Source: Neoceratodus forsteri
Lineage: Eukaryota > Chordata > Ceratodontiformes > Ceratodontidae
NCBI GenBank assembly: GCA_016271365.2
Contig: CM057459.1
Coordinates: forward strand, 492,417,501-492,481,500
Reading direction: 5' to 3'
DNA: 64,000 nt
Part shown: positions 45,185-55,935 of the stretch, in pieces
Numbering within the stretch: the first letter of the stretch is position 1
Layout of the letters: every line of letters starts with the position of its first letter
The notes under the pieces: model-generated
Seen by the model: only the letters and a program-made list of their open reading frames with translations
Told to the model about the DNA's origin: nothing
Databases searched by the model: none
Translations under genes and position numbers: made by a program

Positions 45185-45680
45185 AATAGTGTCTGCATGG
45201 CTCAGTTGGTAGCACATCTGCCTCTGGACCAGAAGGATGTGGGTTTTCATCCCACACTGGGAATGGACTTGCACCTAAAAATCATTGGCATCCGAGTGCA
45301 GTATTGGGGGGTGCTGTACTGCTGGGGTGTGCTGTCCTTCAGATGAGACGTTAAACTGAGGTCCCTTTTGCCCAACCTGGTGTTGTCCTGGTGGGTGTCC
45401 AGGTGGAAGTAAAAGAACCCAGGGCACTCTTCGCAAAGAGTAGGGAACAGTCCCAGTGTCCTGGCCAACATTCCCATTCCCATAAACTGGTTCATGCAAT
45501 TATCCAGGCTGTGTGTAGGTGATGATGTGTGATATGGCCACCACCACACATTCAGTCACTTCACTACCAGTCTAACTTTGCTTGTAAAGCACTTTGGGAT
45601 ACACTGTGTATGAAAAGCGCTATATAAATTCTTCTTCTTCTTCTTCTTCTTCTTCTTCTTCTTCTTCTTCTTCTTCTTCT
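45185..45680 (+). repeat. tRNA-derived SINE with CTT tail
   Basis: Head with A box TGGCTCAGTTGG (45198-45209) and B box GGTTTTCATCC (45242-45252). The body has 'gatgagacgttaaactgaggtcc' and 'gtcctggccaacattcccatt', a central part seen in V-SINE/Deu-type vertebrate SINEs. The 3' end is 'aagcgctatataaatt' followed by a CTT microsatellite (45629-45680). It lies within the gypsy integrase. It is not a functional tRNA gene because it continues into the SINE body. Confidence 0.82.
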
Positions 45681-46567
45681 CATTTGTATCAGGTATAGGA
45701 AAGCTCAAACAAAAGAGCCCTTAAAACCGTATGAAATCCCTGACAGACCCTGGCAAAAAAGTAGGAGCTGATCTGCTTGAATTTTGCAAAGCAAAATACT
45801 TGATCCTGATAGACTATTACTCAAAGTGCATTGAGACATCTAAGTTACATGATACAACAAGTGAGACTGTAATTTATCATGTCAAATCTCAATTTGATGG
45901 ACACGGGATATCAGAAACAGTGATAACTGTGATAACTGATAATGGGCCACAGTTCGCTAGCATTGAATTTACCAGTTTTGCAAGGGCTTATCAGTTCAAA
46001 CAAGTGACAATGTCTCTGGTACACCCAGAGTAATGGGATGGTGGAGAGGGTTGTACAAACAGTAAGAAAAATTGCTCAAGAAAGCAAAACAGGATAACAA
46101 AGATCTCTTTTTGGCACTTTTGGACCTTAGAAATACCCCAATCAAAGGTATGGGCTACCCGACGCAGTTGCTGATGGGGCGCAGAACGAGAACTTTATTA
46201 CTGACCAGGCCAGAACTTTTAAATCCAAACTCATGACTACAGATGTCCCCTCTGCTTTGGAAGCTAACCAAAGAAAACAACAAAGCTATTACAATAGGAT
46301 TGCACACCACTTCTCGGATCTGACCTCTGGACAGAAAGTCTACATGAGCACCATGACGAATGAATAGACTCCTGCAAGGGATGCTGAATTGGGTGCTATC
46401 CCCAGCCACCACACCTTGATCCAGCTTTGTGGAGGAACAAGAGAATCACTACTACTGAAATCATAGAGACATTTCAGCATTCTTGAGCCACTGTCCAAAG
46501 TTTTCCCGGTGAGGTGGAACTGTTATCATGACATTCAACTGAGGGAGGGAGCTGCAAGTGTGGTTGT

Positions 46568-46650
46568 GAGTGACAGAGAGAGAGAGAGAGAGAGAGATAG
46601 AGAGAGAGAGGGAGAGGGACAGCGAGAGTGAGAGACAGACTGTGAGAGAA
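46568..46650 (+). repeat. GA microsatellite in gypsy 3' region
   Basis: Imperfect GA run between pol and the 3' LTR. ORFs here that read as R/E repeats are artefacts of the repeat. Confidence 0.85.
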
Positions 46651-46968
46651 GGGAAATGGCCCAGTGGATCAGGAGCCAGAGCAATGGCTGAGAAACAGAG
46701 CAGGACTGGCTGGAGGAGGGAGCTGCAGCCATGGCAGCACCCAAGCAGCAGGACTCTAGCAAGGATCTGCCAACAGGGAAGTCAGCTGCAACAGCATCAG
46801 CTCCTGTGCACCAGCATGTCTGGGACTTAAGCCCAATCAGAATAAGCTGGGTGAGTGGGCGGGTCATCCAGAGACCCACCCAATATCGGGACTTGACTGC
46901 AATCAAGGACCTAAACCATCGGACTGTAAAGTATTACATTTATTGTTTATTGCTTCTGTCTAAGGAGG

Positions 46969-47166
46969 GGTGATTATGTGAAGTTCATGCATATTAATGA
47001 TTCACGCATCGCGTGACATCACTGTAGTTTGAATCTTATACAAAAAGAGCTTGGCAAGCTGACAACCCACCAGTTACAGTATAGAAACTGTTGTGCATGT
47101 ACTTGTGTTTTGCTGGTGTTTTAATAAAGCTGTTTAAATTCAGATCTGCATCCTTTCATCTTTACA
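46969..47166 (+). repeat. gypsy 3' LTR
   Basis: Partner of 41364-41562, ending TTTACA. It contains an AATAAA polyadenylation signal at 47123-47128 (the 5' LTR has AGTAAA there). It is preceded by the polypurine tract. Confidence 0.85.
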
Positions 47167-47180
47167 GCTTCTTCCTTAGT

Positions 47181-47500
47181 ATGAAACTTCCCAACCTGTT
47201 TGATTTGGAATCAAAAAATTGTTACGAAGCACAGCACTGATAGAGAAGGTAGTTATGGACAATGGAACACAAGAAAAGGAGACAGAAAGCGGAATGGGTT
47301 TTAAGATCTAATCTCAAGAGGTTAAAAGGTTTGTAATTCTACAAGGCTAAAGAATATTAAGCATGCAAATATCAGAGAGAAAGACAAATTCGAACATCTA
47401 GATCAAGCACAAATCCAGAGAAAATAGCTCAGTTTTCATAGGCCTCAGGAATCCTAGTGATGGCTAAGCTGTCATCTTTCTCCTCATTGGGCTGGATGTG
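47181..47500. other. DIRS 3' sequence without recognised gene
   Basis: AT-rich sequence between the left terminal repeat and the internal complementary region of the DIRS element. No ORF. Confidence 0.45.
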
Positions 47501-47600
47501 GAGTGCTGTAAAAATGTGCTCCCATAATCACCTTTACCAGGTGAGCAAACTACTATTATCTGTTGCACCTTTTTACAGCACTCCAGCATCACAACTGGGT
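47501..47600 (-). repeat. DIRS internal complementary region
   Basis: 47501-47543 is the reverse complement of the outer left terminal repeat (about 41219-41260). About 47560-47593 is the reverse complement of the right terminal repeat end (about 59004-59036). Around 16 bp join the two halves. In the DIRS model this region templates completion and joining of the two ends in the circular DNA. Both halves are still readable at around 90% identity. Confidence 0.82.
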
Positions 47601-47639
47601 GATTGTGAAGCAGTGTCAGAGGCCTTTGGGTTGGGCGAG

Positions 47640-48459
47640 GAGGAAGAGGACTAAACACTGAATCCTCCTCACTCCAGGTGTCCAGCTTGTAGTGTTTGGC
47701 AAGGGATTGTGTTGATGACCAGGTGGCTGCTGTGCAGATCTCAGTGATGGATGCTGAATTGTATTCTGCCTAGGAGGTAGCCTCCGCACTTGTCAAGTGG
47801 GCTTTGACCGGGTTGGGAATATGGACGCTGAGGCCCTGTAGGCATCAGCGATCATGGTCTTTAGCCATCGCACTAGAGTGGAATTGGAAGCTGGGGAACC
47901 ACACTTGGGTCCCTGTGTGAGTATGAAGAGTCTCTCAGAACTTCTGAACTCAGCAGTTTCGTTCAAGTATATCCTGAGCGAGTGGATGGGATCCAGTAGA
48001 TGAAGTGTATCCTTGTTTGGATCTCCCAGACCTGGATCGAAGGTGGGGAAGGAGATTTCTTGGGCGAGGTGGAATGGTGATGCCACCTTAGGGAGAAAAC
48101 CTGGAACCGTCCTGAGTACCACTCTGTCTGACTGGAACACAAGAAAAGGTTCTCTGCAGGAAAGAGCCTGTAGCTCACTAGTTCTATTAGTGGAACAGAT
48201 GACCACCAAAAAGACTGTCTTAAGGGTGAGAACCTGTGATGACACAGATTCCAAGGGTTCAAAGGGCTGTTTACTCATGGCATCCAGAATCAGGTTTGAA
48301 TGCCAGGGAGTGGAAGTGTTTCTGTGTGTGGGTTTGATATTTGCGGTGGCTTTAAGGAATTTCTGCACAAGGGGGTGCCACCCTAGGAGGTAGCCACTCA
48401 TTTCCTTCCCAGATAGCCCCAATAGTGGCTGCTTATACTCTGAGTGATGCAGTGGAGAG
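47640..48459 (-). pseudogene. DIRS tyrosine recombinase, C-terminal part
   Basis: The minus-strand ORF (48422-47793) has GWHPLVQKFLKA, the catalytic-Arg region STNRTSELQALSC and RLFILTQG. A frame shift near its end leads to VKAHLTSAEATS-stop-AEYNSAS, EICTAATW and KHYKLDTW. The H-x-x-R motif is HLTS, so its Arg is lost. The gene is cut at 48459/48460 by L2 copy 5, and its 5' part is at about 53496-53600. The enzyme would integrate the circular DIRS DNA. Confidence 0.82.
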
Positions 48460-49280
48460 ACCTTTATTTATTTATTTATTGAAATTTGTTGACCGGGTGA
48501 GCCCACTGAGACAACAGAGTCCCTTTTTCAGGGGCGACCCAGAATTAATTACAAATGAAACAAACATAGGGCAATTAATCACATTGATTCACACATAAGG
48601 AGCATACAGTAGACAAAAAAAAACAGGTAGCAGTAGAGGTAGCCAGGTATACAGGGTAGGTGTACAGGCGAACTGCCGCTAATCAATATAAAGGTAAATT
48701 GAAACATGTCAAAACTCAGGAATCGGGGGATTATCATAATGCTGTTGCTGGGGTCACCAACTCGGCAAGAGTTGTGCTTTGGTTGGGCACTGAATGTGTG
48801 GTGGCCTGGCACGAGAGGAAGGCCCTGGAGTGCATAAGGGTACACAGTAAATATAAGGTCACCAGCATTTCAAGTGCAACAGCACTGATTTACTATCAGC
48901 CAGTGAGATTTTAGGGCATTTTTGAATGAGTACTGAGTAGAGCAGTTGTCACTGCTGAGGGTAGGCTGTTCCAGAGTGCCGGGGCGGAGATGGAAAAGGA
49001 CCTGTCTCCAGCTCAGGGTCTTGTCCTAGGGACATCCAGGACAGGGTGGGCAGCAGACCTCAGGTCACGTTTAGCTGTCTTGAATAGGAGAAGTCCATTT
49101 AGGCTAGGGGGACCTGATAGTTTGGCTGTTTTGAAAGTCAGACAGAGTGTCATTTATGCAAGCCTGGCCTCAAGTGAGGGCCAGCTCAGTGAGGTAAGAA
49201 TGTTGCAGTGGTGATCTTGGGGATGAGCAGCAGCTGCAAAGAGGGCAATTTTGTGATAAAGGACTCTGAGTTTGTTGAGT

Positions 49281-51816
49281 TCAGAGACCCAAAGAGGTTG
49301 TAACAGGGGGAGCACCATAGAGAAGCACTAGAAGAAAGGTACCTGTGGTGATTGCCATGCGAGCTTCACTGGAGAGGAATCCGCCAAGTCTGTATAAGAG
49401 GCCAGTTCTTTGATGGAGGATCTTGGTGGTTGCCTCAATGTGCAGGCTTAGGGTTACCTCCTGATCCAGGTGTACTCCAAGATATTTTGTAGATGCATGG
49501 ACCTCAAGTGTAGTCCCATTGGATGATAAGATCTGTAGGAGGTTTGATCTATTGGCTCCCAGGCATTTGGGACCAAAAAGCAGGGCCTTGGGATTTACTG
49601 AGGTTGAGGACAAGTTTCTTATCCACTAGCCACTTTTCCAACATTCTGAAGTCCATATTGAGGTTTTGGTTTAGTCGATTTAAATCTTTCCAACTCTGGT
49701 AGATAATAGCATCATCTGCATACAGTTGGATGTTGGCTCCTCTGCAATGCATTGGCATGCCGTTGATGAAGATAGTAAATAGCAGGGGTCCAAGGATGGA
49801 TCCTTGGGGGACTCCTTGGTGCACTGGCCTAATTATGGAGGTCGAACCCTTCCATTTTACCAGCTGTTTTCTCCCACAGAGGTAATATTGAAACCAGGAG
49901 GAGGCAAGCAAGTCCATACCAAGGTTCTTAAGGCAGGTAACAAGGAGATCATGGTTCACCAAGTCAAAGGCTTTTGTTAGATCCAGGAATAGGGCTCCAG
50001 TGGATAGACCTTGATCCATAGCCCCTAATGCATCCAAAGTGAACTTGACAAGGGCTGTGTATGTGCCGTGGTTTTTTCTGAATCCATGCTGCACCTTTGT
50101 AAGTAGATTATGGGTTTCAGTATAGTCAAGGATCTGTCTATGCACAAATTTCTCCAGCGTTTTCGCAAGCACACTGAGTATGGATATAGGTCTATAGTTT
50201 TCAATTTGGTCCTTGACATCACCTTTATGTATAGGGACTACAGTGGCCATTTTCCATTTAGTGGGGAATTGCCCGAGAAGGAGGGATTTGTTAAACAGGT
50301 TTCTGAGTGGATCTGCGATAATTGGGGCAGCCATTTTCAGAAACTTAGGCTCCAGATTGTCGAACCCAGGAGTACAGTCCGGTTTGATGGTATTTAGCAG
50401 ACAGAGGACTTCCTTCCGTGTAACCAGGTGGAAGTGGAAGTTGGGACCGGTGTGAGTGTCAGAGGGAGAGAAGTTAATGTTGCCAGGTGTGGGATCAATG
50501 TATCTATCCAGGTCAGTGAAGAAGCTGTTGAATGCATTTGCTAAGTCTTCCGGATCTGACATCAGGTTGCCTTCGATTGTGATGCTCTGGGGGGCTTCAG
50601 CTGAGCGCCCCTTCAGGAGGCAATTTATTTGAGACCAGAACTTTTTGGGGTTTGCCAGATTTGAGGTTTGGAGTCATCTAATGTAATCTCTTTTAGCATG
50701 TTTTAGCTCTTTCTTACAGCTATTCCTCAGGGCCCTGTATAGTAGCCAATTAGCATGAACACCTGAGCATTTGAACTTGGCCCATGCCTTATCTCTGAAC
50801 TTCATTAGTTTTCGTCTATCCCAATCCAGCCAGTATGCACATTTGCCACGGACTCTCTGTTGTTTAAGTGGGGCATGCTTATTAAGTACACTTAAGAAGT
50901 TATGGGTAAAGTAATCAAGAGCCACATTGATGTTGGCAAGATTATTGAGGTCCACCCAGTGTATCCCTTTCAGATCTCAGAGAACATCATTGGGAACAAA
51001 ACTTGATAGGTCCCAGGCAAGAATGATCCTAGGGGGAGCATAAGGTGAGTTGTTCCGCCAGATGCAAAAGACGGAAGCGTGATCACTGAAAGAGTCCGGC
51101 ATCAGGCCTGCTGCTCTACATCTGTCTGGATGGTTTATCAGTATCCAGTCTAGAAGAGTATGGTTTCCAGTCTTAAGGTCAGGCCTCGTGGGTTTGCTGA
51201 TTACCCGCGTGAGGGACACGTTGGTTAGCGAAGATTTTCTAACTGCATTGCTTAGTCAGTTTAAGTTAAAGTCACCCATGAGAATAAGTTCCCCCACAGG
51301 GTTACTGGCCAAGTGACTGATGAGGAACTCCAGTTCACATTTCACCACCTTGGATGGGTTGTAGGTGCATCCAATGGTTATGGATTTGGTCCGGCCCAGG
51401 GTGAACTTAATTAGGAGACACTCAGAATCCCTATTATCCAACCAGGATGGACAGATATTAAGGGCATTAAGGGAGTTCCGTATGTAAATAATCACTCCTC
51501 CTCCTTTTCTGTTCATTCTGTCCTTCCGGAAAACAGTGTATCCTGAGATATCTATCTCATGGGTAAGCATATAGGATTTGAGCCATGTTTCTGTGATTCT
51601 GACGACATCAGGGGAGTAGAGATCCACCCAGGCTTCAAGTTCCTGCAATTTGGGAGATAGGCTGCAGATATTCATTTGAACTATCTTCAACCCTTTGGTG
51701 AGGTTCCACGTTGGGTCCAAGGGAGAGGAGATTCTGCCACTACAATATCTCCTGCAAGGTGGAGGACATGCTTTCTTAGGCACCAGGGCAGCTAGGGTGT
51801 GGGCCATTTGGGCCAT
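49281..51816 (-). pseudogene. L2 ORF2 pseudogene, copy 5, the least damaged reverse transcriptase in the window
   Basis: 51816 down to 49549 is one reading frame interrupted only by three TGA codons (near 51256, 50977 and 50674). Order: endonuclease (VQMNICSLSP, ITETWL, MGDFNLN, SFSDHAS), linker, then reverse transcriptase (YRPISILSVLAKTLEKF, FLDLTKAFDLVNH, GVPQGSILGPLLF, intact YADD). A frame shift near 49560-49613 leads to the C-terminal part (STKYLGVHL). The first stop replaces the Trp of the usual NxxWLS. TGA stops from TGG or CGA suggest C-to-T decay. Confidence 0.88.
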
Positions 51817-52546
51817 ACCAGTGCACCCATTAGGTAGGAAATGAGCTTGTAGCAGTTCCCCATAGCCCTAAGTCCTAGAAGTATAACCAAGCCAGGAAGG
51901 TAGGTTGTTGTCGAATAAAAAGAGATGGATAGTGGTTTGCTCTCTTTTAGTTTGCTATAGTCAGGAGCAGGGAGGAGGGAGAGGATCCAGTCCAGGATGA
52001 CAACAGAGAGTGTAAGATGCTGGCTGGAGCCAGCAAGCTATATGAGGACATGATTAGGAATATGGTTCTGGGGTTGTGCAGGCTAGTCCAGAAACATTAG
52101 TTATAGTACCGGACAAATATTCAGCCAACAGTGATCCCTAATGCAGGACCTAAGTAGGATGCAAGTAGATTTGGCTTCACAGAAAGGAGAAAATATACCA
52201 GTGAGACAACAGGAAAAAGTGCCCCATAAGCTAGCACTGGTTCCATTAGAATAACTTTGTGGAAAACTGAGCTGGCTAGTCACCATAGGCTACCCCCCAA
52301 AAGAGGCATGAGTACACAGTCAGAAACATCCTAATAATACAGGGAAGAAGCATAAATATAGACAGGAATTAGAACAACAGTGCAGTCAGGATGCAAGCTA
52401 CAACAAGGAGGTGTTCTAGAAATATTCAATCCCTAGGCTTAGGCATGCAAGTCCAATAACACTTTAGGTCATATCAAGTTCCAGCCCTAGGGGTGGGGCA
52501 TAAGTCTATTTAATATGTTGAGGAGGTGGGGGCTGGGTGGTCAGGT

Positions 52547-53035
52547 GAAAAACCAATCCAGCAACACTAGCCGGGGAGCCCTGATTGGCGCAGTCCTTCA
52601 AAATGAATATCAATTGAGCTCCATGGAGCTCGGTTGCAGCAGACTGTTTTTGCTCCTTTTTTTCTTATTTTCTGCAACTCCAGTGATCTGGAGCAGAAAA
52701 AACCCACGTCGTCCTCGGTGAGTTCCGATGAACTCTGATTGTGCAAAACGGTAAGAAAGGCATCCTTTTAAATAGCTGAGTAGGGCAAGCTTGGCTGGAG
52801 GAACTTGATGCCTTTTTATAAAAATAAAATAAGAAAACCAATCCAGCAACACCAGCTGGGGAGCCCCCAACTGGCACAGTCCTTCAAAATGGATATCAAT
52901 TGAGCTCCATGGAGCTCCGTTGCAGCAGACAGTTTTTGACCCTTTTTTTTCTTATTTTCTGCAGCTCCAGTGAGCTGGAGCAGAAAAATCTCATGTCATC
53001 CTCGGTGAGTTCCGATGAACTCTGATTGTGTAGAC
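52547..53035 (-). repeat. Direct repeat pair in L2 copy 5 5' UTR, period about 286 bp
   Basis: About 52547-52743 and 52834-53028 are near-identical (both start 'aaaaccaatccagcaacac'), about 90% by eye. Each contains the perfect 16-bp palindrome GAGCTCCATGGAGCTC, a CCAAT box and an inverted CTCCAG/CTGGAG pair. The last 90 bases of the first unit are not repeated. Confidence 0.82.
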
Positions 53036-53145
53036 AATAGAACACTAAAGTATTGTTCAAATACCACAAAAATCACCAACCCACTGCATGACCTGCAAGT
53101 TAGGCACCCAAGCTACAGTAGTTTTAATGAATGATGGAGATACGG

Positions 53146-53475
53146 GGGAAGGAGCTCATCTGCATCCCTGCTAGGATCCCATCTTCCCCGCACCCCAGAC
53201 CAGCTGTTCAGGCCGCAACTGGCTGAAGAAGAAAGAGCAGAGGCTGCAGTGTTCAGCAGAGGAGCGGTGGCTGATTGTGGCCTGAGTCCAGGAGAGGCGA
53301 ACATTTTCGAATTTCAGCTGCAACTCGTCTATAAAAAGCACCTGCAGGTGCTCGCATTAGCCTTGACAGAGATACTGGGAAAGGAGCACTTCTGCCTCCC
53401 TGCTGTGACCCCCTCTTCCCCCGCACCCCAGATCAGCTGTTCAGGCTGCAATCAGCCAAAGAAGGAATATACAGG
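53146..53475 (-). repeat. Second direct repeat pair in L2 copy 5 5' UTR, period about 231 bp
   Basis: About 53146-53235 and 53377-53466 share 'cttccccgcaccccaga-cagctgttcagg' and flanking sequence. They lie at the extreme 5' end of the element, where transcription would start. Confidence 0.72.
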
Positions 53476-53495
53476 TTGTGTGTTATGAAAACCTT

Positions 53496-53600
53496 CCTGC
53501 AAAAAGTCCAATATTTGAGCAATAGAGGCATTGATGGGGTCATGTTCTTATGACTTGTACCATCTACTGATAAATGAACCAGTTTCTGTCATGTGTAGTT
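53496..53600 (-). pseudogene. DIRS tyrosine recombinase, N-terminal part
   Basis: Minus strand: SRWYKS-stop-EHDPINAS and AQILDFLQEG, matching the start of the DIRS recombinase core-binding domain. It is cut at 53495 by L2 copy 5 and continues at 48459. Confidence 0.7.
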
Positions 53601-53699
53601 GGTAGATGGTCTCCAGGCTTGCATTAAAGTGACCGCCACCCTGTGTGAGAGTCTCAGTTCTAACAGTCTATATCTCTGAGTGACCATGCCATCAGCTTA

Positions 53700-55935
53700 A
53701 GTGAGGCTGGGCTCTGGTGGAGTTAGTGTTGGTCCCTGTAGGAGGAGATCCATTTAGGTTGTTAGAGTCAATGGCTGGTCTATCAGCATTTGCATGATTG
53801 AGGAGTACCATGTCCACCTTGGCCGATCAGGTGCTATTAGCATGATTGTACTGCCAGTGTCCTGAATCTTCTGTACCACTCTCCCTATTATTGCTTTGGG
53901 TGGGAAGACGTAGGATTCTTGAAACGCCATGGTGTCGAGAGAGTATCCACCCCTGACAGTCCGTTCTCCTTGTACCTGGAGAAGAATGTCCATATCTGCT
54001 TGTTCTTTGCCAAAGTCATTAAGTACATCTGGAATAGCCCCCACTGCTCTTGAATCATGTGAAAGAGTTGGGGTTTATTTGCCACTCCCCCAGTTGTAAT
54101 GACTATTGGCTGAGTTAGTCTGCCTTCATGATTAGTTCTCCTGCTAGATTTACTGCAGAGAGGCTGAGGAATTGTGTCTCTGACCAGGTCAGTAGGACAG
54201 ATGCCTTCTTTGCCATGGCCCTGCTTTTTGTTCCTCCTTGTTTGTTGATATGGGCCATGGCTTCCCTGTTGTCAGTCTGCACTCTGATGTGTTGACCTTG
54301 CACCTGGTTCTGGAAATGCTTGAGGGTGAGGTAGATTCCTGTCATTTCCAGGATGTTAATGGGAAAGTGGGCTGCTGTTGGGGACAATTTTTCCTGTACT
54401 GTCCTGGATCGCATGACTGTCTCCTAGGCTGGTCAGTATTGCACCTGTGTCTGTTGTCCTGAAAATGTTCTTGTTGATGGTGGCCCCCTGTTGCAGATTG
54501 TGCGAGGTTGTCCACCACATCAAGGAAGTCCTTATGATCAGTGGAATGGTCAGTCTCTTGCTGCAGTTTTGAGTCTTGTGGTCCCAATTGTCCAGCAGAA
54601 ATATCTGCAGTGGCCTCGTGTGTAGTCTTGCCTAGTTGTGTAAGTCTATACATGCTGCCATCAATGTCAGCAACTGCATGAGATCCCAAATTGCTGTCCA
54701 TCTGTGAGCCAGCACAAGCTTGCAGCGGGTCATCAAGTTGTTAATCTGTGTGCCTGAGGGTCTGACTACAGCTCAAGCTGTGTTGAAGACCACCCCCAAC
54801 TATTCCAATGTTGTTGTCAGAGTGAGGTGGCTCTTTGTTAAGTTGATGAGCCATCCATGAGTGGATAGCAACTCCTGTATTCATCTGGTTGCATTCTGAG
54901 ATGTGATTATGGTCCTGGCTCAGATTAGTCAATTGTCCAGGTAAGGGATTACATGCATCTTTTCATCTCTCAACTTTACTGCCAGGTTTACCATGACCTT
55001 AGTGAAGACCCTGGATGCCGATGCTAGGCCAATGAGGAGGTGTTTGCACTGGAAATGATGACCGAGGACTAGAGATGCAATAAATTTATATTACACTGGT
55101 GAAGTGGTGAAGGAGTGGCTGAATTTGCTGCATGGAGTAATCCACAAAATTTCCATGCTTAAGTGGAATTTCGCCAAGACAAAATTTCGCCTCCCACAGG
55201 TGAAATTTCACCTTCTGTGGGTGAAATTTCACCTTCTGTGGTGAAAGTTCACCTTCAGCAGGTGAAAGTTTGCCATGGAAGGTGGAATTTTGCCATGGAA
55301 GGTGAAATTTAACCATTTCACGGGCAAAATTTCACCATTCCAAGGGCATAATTTTGCCACTCTGCCAGGCAAAATTTTGCATTTCGTTCCGCAAAATGGG
55401 CAGAATTCACAGATTACTCTGCATAGCAAATTTTTCTCACTTGGCCCATCACTACCGAGGATGCAGAACCTAAGAAACCTCTGGTGGCTCAGGCAGATGC
55501 ATATGTGGAGGCATGCATCCTTTAAATCTTGTGACATAAACAAGTCTTCCTTCAGAATGTCTGCTATGTTGGAGCGAAAGGTTTCCATTTTGAATGTCTG
55601 ATACCTGATGAACTGATTTATGAAAATTAGGTCTAGAACTGGGCGTAGATCTCTTGTCTTTTTTGAGACCAAAAAGAAGACTGAATAAATGCTGGACCCT
55701 TTCTCTTTTGCTGATACTGGGACTATGACACCTTCCTGTAGGAGCTGGTTTAGTATTTGTCTGGCATTGTTGACTGAGATTGTGTTTGCTGGCAGGTATG
55801 ACTGTATGACCCTTGGCTTCTGGGGTATCATGTTGAATTCTATTGCATACCCCCTGGTTATCACCTCCAGCACCCACTTGAATGTGATGGTGTTGGCCCA
55901 GGTGCTGGCATAGTGTTAAAGTTTTCCCCTCACTG
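53700..55935 (-). pseudogene. DIRS reverse transcriptase/RNase H, split by a hAT MITE
   Basis: From the right: IPQKPRVIQSYLP, FFLVSKKTRDLRPVLDLI and FKMETFRSNIADIL (55820-55550) are DIRS reverse-transcriptase fingers and palm. After the MITE (55069-55453) come LIGLASASRVFTKV and PYLDN (about 54932-54943), where the catalytic YLDD has become YLDN followed by a stop. RNase H follows: NILEMTGIYLTLKHF and VQTDNREAMAHINKQGGT (54360-54230). The C-terminal GVDTLSTPW, SYVFPPKAI and APDRPRWTW are at 53990-53800. It is inactive. Confidence 0.85.
55069..55453. mobile_element. hAT-type MITE with internal 20-23 bp repeats
   Basis: The 8-bp duplication ACCGAGGA lies at 55061-55068 and 55454-55461. Ends are CTAGAGATGC and, on the minus strand, AGTGATGGGC. 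The centre (about 55185-55405) is roughly ten degenerate units of 20-23 bp around TGAAATTTCACC, a near-palindrome. It sits in the DIRS reverse transcriptase; removing it restores the reading. Confidence 0.82.

Larger units (their letters stand above)
42871..46430 (+). pseudogene. gypsy pol pseudogene (protease, reverse transcriptase, RNase H, integrase)
   Basis: The protease active-site triplet is DTN, not DTG (42892-42900), with VLGLPTCLEM downstream. The reverse transcriptase runs about 43300-44080; the catalytic box is YMDA, not YxDD (43697-43708). RNase H is interrupted at 44302-44575 and resumes with ETDHKLLESLF. The integrase has an H-C zinc region (HGSHLGIEKCKRR, 45070), a SINE insertion at 45185-45680, then a core with catalytic Asp residues in GADLLEF (45760) and TDNGPQF (45937). 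A frame break precedes the Glu region. Multiple stops; inactive. Confidence 0.85.
41364..47166 (+). mobile_element. Ty3/gypsy LTR retrotransposon, degraded
   Basis: LTRs at both ends, a polypurine tract (AAGGAGGGG, about 46962-46970) before the 3' LTR, and the gag, protease, reverse transcriptase, RNase H, integrase order. A 5-bp target duplication GCTCC (41359-41363) and GCTTC (47167-47171, one mismatch) falls inside the DIRS terminal repeat; removing the element restores a match to the other DIRS repeat. It holds three later insertions (41878-42272, 44302-44575, 45185-45680). Confidence 0.85.
48465..53490 (-). mobile_element. L2-clade LINE, copy 5, near full length, in the DIRS recombinase gene
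   Basis: A 5-bp ACCTT lies at both ends (48460-48464 and 53491-53495). Removing the element restores a continuous recombinase reading frame across the joint. The 3' end (left) has TTTA repeats, 'ttgttgaccgggtgagcccactgag' and a diverged hairpin. The 5' end (right) has tandem repeats. This subfamily shows no NPGP motif. About 5.0 kb. Confidence 0.86.
51820..53490 (-). other. L2 copy 5 5' UTR
   Basis: No convincing ORF, though a 61-codon frame at 52286-52101 could encode a short N-terminal piece. The upstream half is built of two sets of direct repeats (listed next). By position it should contain the promoter. Confidence 0.55.

Noticed and set aside
45187..45260. A tRNA gene
   Set aside because: A and B boxes are present, but the sequence continues into a SINE body with a CTT tail, and the B box is degraded.
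46535..46906. Ser/Leu-rich and Arg/Glu-rich ORFs
   Set aside because: They are translations of the GA microsatellite on the two strands.
49549..51816. In-frame TGA codons as selenocysteine or stop-recoding sites
   Set aside because: They fall where Trp or Arg is expected in L2 proteins, so simple C-to-T decay is enough. No SECIS element was looked for or seen.
55185..55405. CRISPR-like array of 20-23 bp repeats
   Set aside because: Units are contiguous, diverged and without spacers, and lie inside a hAT MITE.
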